The notes under the pieces were generated by a model. The model was not told the DNA's origin and did no database searches. It worked only from the letters and a program-made list of their open reading frames with translations. Shown here piece by piece: positions 39,152-46,866 of a DNA stretch of 46,905 bases. Numbering within the stretch: position 1 is the stretch's first letter; each line of letters opens with the position of its first letter. This DNA is from Oscillospiraceae bacterium (GTDB lineage: Bacteria; Bacillota; Clostridia; Oscillospirales; Ruminococcaceae): positions 1-46,905 of the forward strand of contig JAFTVU010000010.1 in NCBI GenBank assembly GCA_017465665.1, read 5' to 3'. Both the position numbers and the translations under genes were made by a program.

Positions 39152-39604
39152 ATGTACAATAAACAAACCACCGCCACCGTGATAGGTCACAACGAATGCC
39201 GCGACGTTGACACCGACCACCTGCGTGCTGAACTTATACAGCTGATAAACAGCGGTGTGACCACTTTTATTTCGGGCGGCACAGGCGGCTTTGACAGGCT
39301 CTGCGCGCGTATGATACATGAGCTGAAAAAGTCCTTTCCGCATATCCGCAGCTACATAGTCATTCCCTACCTCGATCAGAAGATTTTCGAGCCGTCCTGC
39401 TTTGATGGCAGCGAATTTCCCGAGTGCCTTGAAACTGTGCCGTACCGCTACCGTATTTCTCACCGCAACCGCTGGATGGCAGACAATGCGGCTTATGCAG
39501 TGTGTTATGTCACCCACAGCTACGGCGGCGCGGCACAGACCTACAGATATGCCAAAAATCATAACCTCTGTATAATAGACATAAAGAAAAGACAACAGCC
39601 GTGA
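39152..39604 (+). CDS. SLOG-superfamily (DUF1273/YpsA-like) protein
   Basis: This 150-residue protein has the Rossmann-like SLOG layout. The nucleotide-binding Gly motif is FISGGTGGFDRLCARMIHEL (39-58), followed by the conserved ending NRWMADNAAYAVCYVTHSYG and AQTYRYAKNHNLCIIDI. SLOG domains bind nucleotides or nucleotide-derived ligands, including in immune systems; DUF1273 proteins such as YpsA are linked to stress or division. ATG 39152 has only a weak ribosome site (GTGAGG). The divergent RHH gene is its likely regulator. Confidence 0.85.
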   Translation: MYNKQTTATVIGHNECRDVDTDHLRAELIQLINSGVTTFISGGTGGFDRLCARMIHELKKSFPHIRSYIVIPYLDQKIFEPSCFDGSEFPECLETVPYRYRISHRNRWMADNAAYAVCYVTHSYGGAAQTYRYAKNHNLCIIDIKKRQQP

Positions 39605-39620
39605 AACTGTTGTCTTTTTG
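39587..39620. terminator. Bidirectional terminator between SLOG and glycosylase genes
   Basis: AAAAGACAACAG (39587-39598) pairs with CTGTTGTCTTTT (39607-39618), with the SLOG stop codon in the loop. T-runs follow on both strands (CTTTTTGC on +, CTTTTCTTTATG on -), so it serves both convergent genes. Confidence 0.9.
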
Positions 39621-39621
39621 C

Positions 39622-40116
39622 TTATAGAAATTCCGTTATGCGCCTGTATTGCTCAAGCATCTCCGCTTCGGATATGGTGCGGTTTGCGGGGCTTGTGGAG
39701 GGCAGGCATATCGCTTCGGGCAGGCAATCTCCGAAGAATCTGCAGTACAGCGCGTGAGCCTTTTTGCCTGTGGTGAACACTGCCTTTATATCCGCTGTAC
39801 CAAATATGCGCGAAAGGTCGTTTGGCTTTGCGTTTCTTATCGAGCTGTCCGAAGCGCCATCTATCTCGCAGCTTTCCAGTACGTCCCACAGGGCTATCCT
39901 GCGGCGCAGGCAGAGCTGCTTTCTGCCGTTGATGTCGGTGGGGATATCCTCACCCAGAGCTGCACACAGCATTCGCCAGAAGCGATTCTGCGGATGCATA
40001 TAGTAGAAGCCCTGCTCCCTTGACTTTGGGGAGGGTATAGAGCCGAGTATCAGCACCCTTGAGCTTGCGTTGAAAAGCGGCGGAAACTCGTGCATTACGC
40101 GTTTATCAGAACTCAT
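39622..40116 (-). CDS. DNA-deoxyinosine glycosylase (HDG, uracil-DNA glycosylase superfamily)
   Basis: This enzyme is predicted to excise deaminated bases, mainly hypoxanthine, from DNA. Motif 1 is GSIPSPKSREQGFYYMHPQN (25-44), typical of the family 6 HDG clade, and motif 2 is LPSTSPANR near the C-terminus. The 164-residue length fits. The start is ATG 40116, inside the end of the Dabb gene (11 nt overlap); ATG 40095 is a possible alternative. Co-transcription with a Dabb gene is notable, but no functional link is known. Confidence 0.9.
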   Translation of the reverse strand: MSSDKRVMHEFPPLFNASSRVLILGSIPSPKSREQGFYYMHPQNRFWRMLCAALGEDIPTDINGRKQLCLRRRIALWDVLESCEIDGASDSSIRNAKPNDLSRIFGTADIKAVFTTGKKAHALYCRFFGDCLPEAICLPSTSPANRTISEAEMLEQYRRITEFL

Positions 40117-40393
40117 AATCGCAGCTTGCGGATTCTGTTCTGATGCTCTTGCAGAAATCGGAAACGGCTACGTGCAGGGGATTGGTGGAGTATGCTTTCA
40201 GCGCCTCCATGCTCTCAAATTCAGATACCAGCACCGCGTCATAGCTGCGGTCGCTGGGGTTGATGTTTATTCCCACTTCCATTGCCTTTATCTCAGGGAT
40301 CTGACCTTTGAGCGCCAGAAGTCTGTCACGGAAGAGCAGCATGTTTTCCTGCTCTCCCTCCTTGAATCTCCACATTACGATGTGCTTTACCAT
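40106..40393 (-). CDS. Dabb (stress-responsive alpha/beta barrel) domain protein
   Basis: A 95-residue dimeric alpha/beta barrel domain. The signature is VKHIVMWRFKEG, a middle strand with EVGININPSDRSYDAVLVSE, and LKAYSTNPLHVAVSDFCKSI. Related domains act in small-molecule stress responses or in monooxygenase-like reactions, but the bacterial stand-alone form is mostly uncharacterised. ATG 40393 follows GGAGGAAG. The 3' end overlaps the glycosylase gene; upstream is a glycosidase lipoprotein in the same direction, 16 nt away. Confidence 0.9.
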   Translation of the reverse strand: MVKHIVMWRFKEGEQENMLLFRDRLLALKGQIPEIKAMEVGININPSDRSYDAVLVSEFESMEALKAYSTNPLHVAVSDFCKSIRTESASCDYEF

Positions 40394-40409
40394 AATTTCT
40401 TCCTCCTTA

Positions 40410-41624
40410 TCATGCGGCGTCAGCAGCGTCTTCCACTGGGACGTATGTGCCGTTTTCGATGGCTGTCATGCGCTCGCCTGCGAGCTTTACACAGGCGTAC
40501 TGGGGAACTCCGTCGCCGTCCAGCAGGTCGCGGTCAGTCCATGCGAGAACGCCGTTCCAGCCGTTGTTGTATGCCCACTCGTAGCAGTCCTCGATGGGCT
40601 TGATGTTACGCAGCGCCTTGATTCCTGTGTGAGAGCATTCTCCCACGACGCGGGGTTTGGACATATCGATGCCGAACTCCTCAGCGCTCAGCAGGAACGG
40701 GCAGTTGAACCATGTTGCCTGCCAGTCATAGTAATGCGTGGACCAGAAATCCACATACGCATTTTCGTTGTCGTAGCGGCTTCTGAGGAATTCATCAGAG
40801 CCGTAGTTGCCCTCGTATTTGTCGCTGTTGTACTTGATGATACCGAAGCCGATAGTCACCAGCATATCATCTGTGTTTTCGTGGATAGCCGCGCAGGCTC
40901 TTGCAAAGTAATCACCGATGTTCTCCCAGGGTATCTGACCGCACTCTGCATTCTCATATACCCAGTCGGGCTCGTTGATGAGGTCTATGCTCCATACATA
41001 GTCGTTGCTGTCATAGCGCTGACAGAACGGGATAACGTAGTTATCCACATAGCTGTCGATGGCTTCGGTGTTCTGTATCATTGCTCTCCAGCGCTTGTGG
41101 TTGGTGTTGGAGTCTTTGAAGTGGTCAAAGGAGATGAGTGTAGCCATAACGTAGATCTCGTTCTCCGCCGCAAGAGCGAACAGGGAATCAAGGTCCTGCC
41201 AGTGCTTGTCGGTAGCGCCCGAAACAAAGCCGTTTTCATCGATGTTTATACCCACATCGCCGTTGCAGGTTATCCAGATACGGCAGGAGTTGAAGCCGTC
41301 CTCATGCATCATGGAGAATACCTCGCTCCAGTATTCGGCATTATATCCGCCGCCGAAGTCGTTCCACTTCTGCCAGGGCGCGTTCATACCTGTGAGCCAT
41401 ATCTCCTCTCCGCCAAGCTTGAATGTGCCGTCCTCTATGTAGATGTTGACGCCGTCGTATTCGGATGTGGGAGCTTCCGCCTGCGCCTCGCTGGTAACAG
41501 TGCCGGTGGCTGCGGCTTCGTTTGTGGGAGTGGGGACTTCCGGCAGATCGTCGGTTGTAGAGCAGCCTGTCAGCAGTACGCATGCCGCAAGTGCTCCGCA
41601 GAGCAGCTTTCTGATGTTGTTCAT
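40410..41624 (-). CDS. Secreted glycoside hydrolase family 5-type lipoprotein
   Basis: A 404-residue glycosidase with the TIM-barrel pattern of clan GH-A, most like family 5 beta-mannanases or endoglucanases. The signal peptide ends in a lipobox LLTG-C21, so it is lipid-anchored outside the membrane. A Thr/Glu/Ala-rich linker covers about 22-55. The acid/base is E218 in IDLINEPDW and the nucleophile is E329 in VVGECSH. An early GMNAPWQKWNDFGG segment fits the mannanase-like subgroup. The start is ATG 41624, with GGAGGT upstream. It probably acts on plant glucan or mannan; the substrate needs testing. Confidence 0.87.
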   Translation of the reverse strand: MNNIRKLLCGALAACVLLTGCSTTDDLPEVPTPTNEAAATGTVTSEAQAEAPTSEYDGVNIYIEDGTFKLGGEEIWLTGMNAPWQKWNDFGGGYNAEYWSEVFSMMHEDGFNSCRIWITCNGDVGINIDENGFVSGATDKHWQDLDSLFALAAENEIYVMATLISFDHFKDSNTNHKRWRAMIQNTEAIDSYVDNYVIPFCQRYDSNDYVWSIDLINEPDWVYENAECGQIPWENIGDYFARACAAIHENTDDMLVTIGFGIIKYNSDKYEGNYGSDEFLRSRYDNENAYVDFWSTHYYDWQATWFNCPFLLSAEEFGIDMSKPRVVGECSHTGIKALRNIKPIEDCYEWAYNNGWNGVLAWTDRDLLDGDGVPQYACVKLAGERMTAIENGTYVPVEDAADAA

Positions 41625-41667
41625 AAGACCTCCTGTGTTAAGTAACAAAGTAAACTATCTTCTTTAT

Positions 41668-41697
41668 CAAAATCCGCCGCACTTTGCAGCGCGGCGG
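41668..41697 (-). terminator. Hairpin after the YycJ-like hydrolase gene
   Basis: CCGCCGC (41674-41680) pairs with GCGGCGG (41691-41697), with ATTTTG following on the minus strand. It lies between the murA/MBL pair and the glycosidase gene and may end the first transcript. Confidence 0.6.
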
Positions 41698-41709
41698 TAA
41701 ATGACGTGT

Positions 41710-42507
41710 TTAAAGGGCTATGTACTGACCCTCGGTTATAACAGGTGCTATATCAAGGGTGAAATCCGAACCGAGCTTCATACCCTTTCTCTGCAGATGA
41801 GAGCAGGTGCAGGAATAAGCGGTGTTCGGAGTATTGTTCTCACGGCTGAGATGTCCAAGTATCAGCCGTGTAGTGCCGCTGTTCACCAGCTTTTCGGCAA
41901 ACTCTGCTGCGGCAGCGTTGGAAAGATGCCCCGTATCTGACGCTATCCTGCGTTTCAGAGCAGGGGAATAGTTCACGTTCCTGCGGAGCATGTCCAGATC
42001 GTAATTGGATTCCAGCAGCACCGCATGACAACCGAGCAGGTTCTTTTCTATCTCCTCGGTGACGATGCCGATGTCTGTGCAGACCGCGATCCTTGTATTG
42101 TTATAGTTCACCACATATCCTACGCTCTCGGGAGTATCATGGGGCGTATGGAATGCGGTGACTTCAAATTCTGCGCTTTTGTAGCTTTCTTCAAAGATAT
42201 TATATAATCTCAGGCTTTCGGGGAGGGGGGCTTTATCCTCCGCAGTGAGCGCTGCGATAGTGCCTGCGCTTGCAAATACAGGTATCTTACTGTGCTTCGC
42301 AAGGACGTTCAGACCTTTCACATGATCTATATGCTCATGCGTTATGAAGATAGCTTCTATCTGGTTTATCTCGGTATCGATAAGGCTGAGCGCGTTCTTC
42401 AGTGAAGCAAACGAGCAGCCATCGTCTATAAGGATACCGTGACCCTTTGTTCCGATAAAGGTGCAGTTGCCTGTGCTGGAGCTGCATATCGGGTATATCC
42501 TAGCCAT
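41710..42507 (-). CDS. MBL-fold hydrolase, YycJ/WalJ-like
   Basis: A 265-residue metallo-beta-lactamase-fold protein. The N-terminal SSSTGNCTFIG and the metal motif FITHEHIDHVKGL, with the later DIGIVTEEI and ILGHLSRENN, match the YycJ/WalJ group. Members are nuclease-like and accompany the WalRK cell-wall system in Bacilli; here the partner is murA, whose stop overlaps this start by one base (TAATG). Activity is unproven, but the intact metal residues suggest a working hydrolase. Confidence 0.88.
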   Translation of the reverse strand: MARIYPICSSSTGNCTFIGTKGHGILIDDGCSFASLKNALSLIDTEINQIEAIFITHEHIDHVKGLNVLAKHSKIPVFASAGTIAALTAEDKAPLPESLRLYNIFEESYKSAEFEVTAFHTPHDTPESVGYVVNYNNTRIAVCTDIGIVTEEIEKNLLGCHAVLLESNYDLDMLRRNVNYSPALKRRIASDTGHLSNAAAAEFAEKLVNSGTTRLILGHLSRENNTPNTAYSCTCSHLQRKGMKLGSDFTLDIAPVITEGQYIAL

Positions 42508-43805
42508 TAAAGAGCCTTTCTCAGTGCCTTTTCTGCCTCTGCGGGATCTGGCTCATCCACCTTTTTGATATCTGCGCCCAGAGAACGCAGCTTAAGCTCC
42601 ATATTCTCATATCCGCGCTCAACGTGGTAGATATCATATATCTCGGTAGTGCCCTCGGCGCTGAGTGCTGCAACTATAAGTGCAGCGCCTGCACGAAGAT
42701 CCGTAGCCTTTACAGGTGCGCCCTTAAGTCCGTCAACACCCTCGATAACGGCAACCCTGCCCTCAACGGAGATGTTTGCGCCCATGCGGCGGAGCTCATC
42801 CACATAACGGAAGCGGTTATCAAAGATGCTCTCTGTAACCATGCTCGTGCCCTTGGCGCAGGTAAGAACTGCTGCCATCTGGGGCTGCATATCTGTGGGG
42901 AAGCCGGGGTGCGGCTGAGTCTTTACAGAGGTGCTTGTATAATTATCGCTGCCGATAACGCGTACCGCGTCATCGAACTGCTCTACTGTAACGCCGATCT
43001 TTGTGAGCTTCTGGGTGATAGGCTCCAGATGCTTCGGGATAACGTTTTTGATAAGGATATTGCTGCGTGTTGCGGCAGCAAGCGTCATAAATGTGCCTGC
43101 CTCGATCTGATCGGGGATAACACTGTAATTCGTGCCATGCAGATACTTGACGCCGCGGATCTTGATAACATCGGTGCCCGCGCCGAGGATATCCGCGCCC
43201 ATGGAGTTGAGGAAGTTTGCAAGATCCACAACATGGGGCTCCTTGGCAGCATTTTCGATTATTGTAAGACCCTCTGCCTTTGTAGCGGCGATGATACCGT
43301 TAATGGTAGCGCCGACAGAGTTTTTATCAAAGTAGATCTGGTTGCCGATGAGATGATCGGCGGAGAGATTTACCATGCCTCCGTCGATGTAGTATGTTGC
43401 ACCGAGAGCTGTAAAGCACTTCAGGTGCTGATCGATGGGGCGGTCACCGAGATCGCAGCCGCCGGGCATGGAAACATGAGCCTCGTGAAAACGACCCAGC
43501 AGTGTGCCGAGGAAGTACGAGGATGCTCTCATACGCTTTGCTTTTTCATAGGGAACAGGTACGTTGCGCAGAGTGGTGGGATCTATCTCCACCGTAGTCT
43601 TGTTTATCATGCGCACCTTTGCGCCCATTTCGGATAATATCTGAAGAATGATGGTAACATCACTGATATTTGGTATATTTTCAATAACACAGGGCTCATC
43701 GCAGAGGATAGCCGCAGGAAGTATAGCTACAACAGCGTTCTTTGCGCCGCTAATAACTACCTCACCATTCAGCTTCTTGCCGCCCCTGATAACGTATTTT
43801 TCCAA
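42507..43805 (-). CDS. murA: UDP-N-acetylglucosamine 1-carboxyvinyltransferase MurA
   Basis: MurA carries out the first committed step of peptidoglycan synthesis, transferring enolpyruvate from PEP to UDP-GlcNAc. N-terminal GGKKLNGEVVISGAKNAV is the usual binding segment. The catalytic Cys is C117 in SMPGGCDLGDRPID, so fosfomycin can target it. The 432-residue length fits. I choose TTG 43805 as start, since the protein then begins MEKYVIRGG as in other MurA proteins and an AGGGGA site lies upstream; the longer frame to ATG 43850 adds 15 atypical residues. It is coupled to the MBL gene. Confidence 0.95.
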   Translation of the reverse strand: MEKYVIRGGKKLNGEVVISGAKNAVVAILPAAILCDEPCVIENIPNISDVTIILQILSEMGAKVRMINKTTVEIDPTTLRNVPVPYEKAKRMRASSYFLGTLLGRFHEAHVSMPGGCDLGDRPIDQHLKCFTALGATYYIDGGMVNLSADHLIGNQIYFDKNSVGATINGIIAATKAEGLTIIENAAKEPHVVDLANFLNSMGADILGAGTDVIKIRGVKYLHGTNYSVIPDQIEAGTFMTLAAATRSNILIKNVIPKHLEPITQKLTKIGVTVEQFDDAVRVIGSDNYTSTSVKTQPHPGFPTDMQPQMAAVLTCAKGTSMVTESIFDNRFRYVDELRRMGANISVEGRVAVIEGVDGLKGAPVKATDLRAGAALIVAALSAEGTTEIYDIYHVERGYENMELKLRSLGADIKKVDEPDPAEAEKALRKAL

Positions 43806-44204
43806 AGAAACACATCCCCTCGCCCCGACCAAAAGCGGGACCCGATTCATTTTATTTTAAATGCGGTCTTTATATAATTCATATCCGCACTGAAATTCAT
43901 GTAAATGTGAAAAGCATACACGCTCACACTCTAATATTATATCATATCCTAATTAAAAATAAAAGTGGTAATATTAAAAAAAGTTACAGATTTTAGCTTT
44001 TTGTAGCTTTCAACAAAAACGCAGTTGAAAACTACACATATTTGGCAAAACGCAGACATCCGCAAAGTGTGTTTTGTATAGTATCTGCGCTCATGATAAA
44101 AATAATCTTTCGGTAAGAAAAAGACGGAATTTTATCAGCAATGATTGACACGCCTGTCTGTTTAGGTGTATAATTAATTAAATTGATATAAAGGATGTGG
44201 AACC
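43806..44204. promoter_or_regulatory. murA-diguanylate cyclase intergenic region
   Basis: This 399 nt region holds two divergent promoters. For murA an extended -10 TGATATAAT lies on the minus strand (43944-43936) with a poor -35 and a leader of about 125 nt. Between the promoters is a hairpin, TGTAGCTTTCAAC (44002-44014) with GTTGAAAACTACA (44024-44036), one mismatch. CGCAGA (44050-44055) is also mirrored by TCTGCG near 44086-44091. I saw no open reading frame and no GEMM or other riboswitch motif. Confidence 0.55.
44145..44174 (+). promoter_or_regulatory. Promoter of the diguanylate cyclase gene
   Basis: TTGACA (44145-44150) and TATAAT (44169-44174) are both perfect, separated by 18 nt. 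Confidence 0.8.
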
Positions 44205-45344
44205 ATGACCGTTCTTATAATCAGGGAAGAGATAGTATGTATGCTGGTGTTGATATTCCTCATCAGCTACAAGCTGATCTACAAAGGAAAAAGCGGCGAT
44301 AATTCATTCATCAAAGTGGCTGTATATGCGCTGTGCCATGTGCTGTTTGATCTTATCACCGTCATCACTGTCAATAATCTCGATGTGGTGCCGCCTGTGG
44401 TGAACAAGGTGCTGCATATTTTGTACTATTATTTCAGCATGTTGTTTACTGTTGCGTTTTATAATTATGTGGTCAAACTCACTGTTCCGCATAACATGAT
44501 AAAGCGTATGCGTATCATCGGATATATTCCTCTGGCGGTGTTTGTGGTGCTCTCGTTCATACTTCCGATACAGTATGTGGCGGGACGCGGTACTTGCTAT
44601 AGCTATGGTCCGTTGGTGTTCGCGGGCTATGGTATATTCATGGTGTACTGTATAACCTGCATGGTGCTGGCAGTTACCAAGAGGAACAGCCTTGATCTTA
44701 AGGTGAGACTTGCCGTTCTTCCTACGGCGGTGCTTATGTTCATAATGATCGCGGTGCAGGCCGTGATACCGGAGCTGCTGATGACAGGCGCAGGCGTTAC
44801 CATCGTATGTATAGGTCTTTTCGTTACGGTGAACGACCCTGTGGGTGCATATAAGGAGCAGGCATACTGGGATGAAGCCACAGGCGCAAAGAACAAAAAC
44901 GGCTTTCAGAAGCAGCTGGCATATATGGAGAAGAAATACGCGGGCAAAAAGATATCTGTCGGCTTTATCATTGGCGATATGAACGGACTTAAGGTCATCA
45001 ATGATAATTATGGTCATGCCGAGGGCGATAAGCTCATCAAGGCGGCGGCATCAGCTCTGCTGGATAACCTCAGCTCAGCGTATGGCGTTTATCGTATAGG
45101 CGGAGATGAATTTGCTGCCATCTACATATCTCCCAATGATGACATTGTAAAGAACGAGATGGAAAAGGTGCGCTCTGCTTGTGCGGAATACAAGGACAGT
45201 CCTATCATGCTCAGCATTGCGATGGGATATGCTTCGGGTGAATATTCGGCTGATTACATGGATATCTACAACAAGGCGGATGAGCTGATGTATTCGGATA
45301 AGCAGGAGATCAAAAAGAATCATCCTGAGCTTTGCGGAAGATAA
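44205..45344 (+). CDS. Membrane-bound diguanylate cyclase (GGDEF)
   Basis: This enzyme is predicted to make c-di-GMP from GTP. Residues 1-210 contain about six or seven membrane helices, probably a sensor. Residues 222-372 are the GGDEF domain, with DEATGAKNKNGFQKQL, the metal Asp in GDMNGLKVINDNYGHAEGD and an intact GGDEF at 299-303 (YRIGGDEFAAIY). No RxxD inhibitory site is present at the usual distance, so product feedback may be missing. The start is ATG 44205 with AAAGGA 9 nt upstream; a later ATG (res 13) is possible. No EAL or PilZ domain is in the window. Confidence 0.93.
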   Translation: MTVLIIREEIVCMLVLIFLISYKLIYKGKSGDNSFIKVAVYALCHVLFDLITVITVNNLDVVPPVVNKVLHILYYYFSMLFTVAFYNYVVKLTVPHNMIKRMRIIGYIPLAVFVVLSFILPIQYVAGRGTCYSYGPLVFAGYGIFMVYCITCMVLAVTKRNSLDLKVRLAVLPTAVLMFIMIAVQAVIPELLMTGAGVTIVCIGLFVTVNDPVGAYKEQAYWDEATGAKNKNGFQKQLAYMEKKYAGKKISVGFIIGDMNGLKVINDNYGHAEGDKLIKAAASALLDNLSSAYGVYRIGGDEFAAIYISPNDDIVKNEMEKVRSACAEYKDSPIMLSIAMGYASGEYSADYMDIYNKADELMYSDKQEIKKNHPELCGR

Positions 45345-45350
45345 ATAATT

Positions 45351-45390
45351 ACGGCTGTGCAGAGGAGTTTCCTCGGCACAGCCGTTTTTT
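45351..45390. terminator. Terminator between the diguanylate cyclase and LRR genes
   Basis: ACGGCTGTGC (45351-45360) pairs with GCACAGCCGT (45376-45385), with AGAGGA/TCCTC extending it inside, followed by a T-run on +. It separates two convergent genes; the minus stop is at 45389-45391. Confidence 0.85.
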
Positions 45391-46789
45391 ATTCGTTCAT
45401 AAGTCTGTAGATCTCGTCCCTGTCGCTAAAGGTATGTCCTTTATATGTGATATCAGTGAGGTTTTGGCACCACTCAAAAGCATCAATATAAATGAATGTT
45501 GTGCTGTCAGGGATAACTATACTTGACAGGTTAGTGCAGCTCCAGAAAGCGTTACTTCCGATGCGAGTTACGCCGTCAGGAATAATTATGCTGGTAAGGC
45601 TTTTGCATTCTTGGAATGCATAGTCTTCAATGGCGGTTACTCCGTTTGGTATATTTATATTTTCAAGACTGGTGCAACCGCTAAATGCCCATTTGCCGAT
45701 GTATGTCACGCTATCAGGAATAGTAATGTTTATAAGATCAGTACATTTCGAGAAAGCATTATCTCCGATGGAGGTTACTCCTTCGGGTATTATTACGCTA
45801 TTGATATCGCTGCATTTTTCAAATGCACCAGTATGAATAGATGTTACTCCATCAGGAATCATGATCTCGCCCGTTGCTGCTGTGTTGCATTTTATAAGCA
45901 CATTGTTCTCAATTGTAAGGATGTTTTCATTAATAGCTGTTGTATCCTGTGTGTCGGGTTCGTCGATATGTGTTGTCTCTTCATGGGTTTCTGCCTCATT
46001 AGCCATAAGTGTTATTGTATTGATAAGGTCGTAGTTGGTTCCGCCAATATCGTATGTGTCATGTCCGATAATAAGGGAGTATCCGTCGGTTTTATATACG
46101 TAATAAGTGTCTTTGCCGTTCTGAGTTTTTATTCCTTGACCGATAGCTTCTATGAGGTTTCTGTATTCCATGCCTGCATAGATGTCCATGCAATAATCAG
46201 AAAATTCGATCGTATACCACACTGCCGATCCTTCTTTAGGCGTTTCGGGGATCATGTTGCTTACAGAGTCTTCATTAAGAACAGAAGCAATAACCGTGAT
46301 CTCTGCATCGGAATAATCGGCAGAGCCGCTGAGAATTGCTTCAGCAGGGATGGCAGTGCCGTCTTTGCTGAGTCCAATATAGAATGTGTTATCTTCACAG
46401 ATAGCGTGTCCGGCTCCTGTAAAATTGTATTTGAGATTGTTCTCATTGTTGGATGTAATATCAAACTCAAAGGTCCTATCTACGGTATGTAAATTCAGAA
46501 TATTATTTTCGAACAGCATTCCGTACCAACTATCTTTTCCAACCCAAAAAAGTGTCTGGCTGCCGCCGTTCGTATGTTCTTCCCAGAAATTTATGTAAAA
46601 ATTTCCTAAAGTCAAGTTGTTTTCATCGTAAAGCGGAATGTTAGTATCGTTTAGTGAAACATTAGTGTCGTTCAGTGTGGATTCGATATCATCAGAATGT
46701 TCAGGGGATATGCTGCTTTCCTCCTGTCCACAGCCTGAAACGCTCAAAGCCAAAGCAAATGCTGCAATAACGGAAATGAATTTTTTCAT
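45389..46789 (-). CDS. BspA-type leucine-rich repeat lipoprotein
   Basis: A 466-residue cell-surface protein. The signal peptide ends in SVSG-C20, a lipobox. An Asn/Asp/Thr-rich linker (with SLNDTNVSLNDTN duplicated) and a middle domain of unknown type (residues about 50-290) follow. The end holds six 23-residue BspA/LRR_5 repeats with the pattern IPDGVTSIGxxAFxxCxxLxxI, for example ITIPDSVTYIGKWAFSGC. Such repeats bind host or surface ligands. The start is ATG 46789, with AAAGGA upstream; the frame extends 14 codons further to 46831 without a site. The middle domain is not one I recognise. Confidence 0.9.
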   Translation of the reverse strand: MKKFISVIAAFALALSVSGCGQEESSISPEHSDDIESTLNDTNVSLNDTNIPLYDENNLTLGNFYINFWEEHTNGGSQTLFWVGKDSWYGMLFENNILNLHTVDRTFEFDITSNNENNLKYNFTGAGHAICEDNTFYIGLSKDGTAIPAEAILSGSADYSDAEITVIASVLNEDSVSNMIPETPKEGSAVWYTIEFSDYCMDIYAGMEYRNLIEAIGQGIKTQNGKDTYYVYKTDGYSLIIGHDTYDIGGTNYDLINTITLMANEAETHEETTHIDEPDTQDTTAINENILTIENNVLIKCNTAATGEIMIPDGVTSIHTGAFEKCSDINSVIIPEGVTSIGDNAFSKCTDLINITIPDSVTYIGKWAFSGCTSLENINIPNGVTAIEDYAFQECKSLTSIIIPDGVTRIGSNAFWSCTNLSSIVIPDSTTFIYIDAFEWCQNLTDITYKGHTFSDRDEIYRLMNE

Positions 46790-46836
46790 TGTATTTTCCT
46801 TTCGTTCATAAAATAGATGGCCTAACGCCAATAAAC

Positions 46837-46866
46837 ATTATACCTGAAAATCGAATTTACGGTCAA
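46837..46866 (-). promoter_or_regulatory. Promoter of the LRR lipoprotein gene
   Basis: On the minus strand TTGACC (46866-46861), 18 nt, TATAAT (46842-46837), about 50 nt before the ATG. The short stem TGGC/GCCA lies just behind it. Confidence 0.65.

Noticed and set aside
40308-41645. A 445-codon + strand frame opposite the glycosidase gene
   Set aside because: The minus strand encodes a clear GH-A glycosidase with lipobox and both catalytic Glu residues. The + frame starts inside the Dabb gene and lacks any motif.
42624-43637. A 337-codon + strand frame opposite murA
   Set aside because: murA is unambiguous, including its catalytic Cys. The antisense frame has no family pattern or ribosome site.
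44040-44095. A c-di-GMP (GEMM) riboswitch before the diguanylate cyclase
   Set aside because: CCGCAAAG resembles a piece of the GEMM core, but the other conserved segments and the required pairing are missing, and the stretch lies upstream of the predicted promoter.
45611-46492. A 293-codon + strand frame opposite the LRR lipoprotein
   Set aside because: It is Cys/Phe-rich and motif-free, and reflects the regular repeat structure of the true minus-strand gene.
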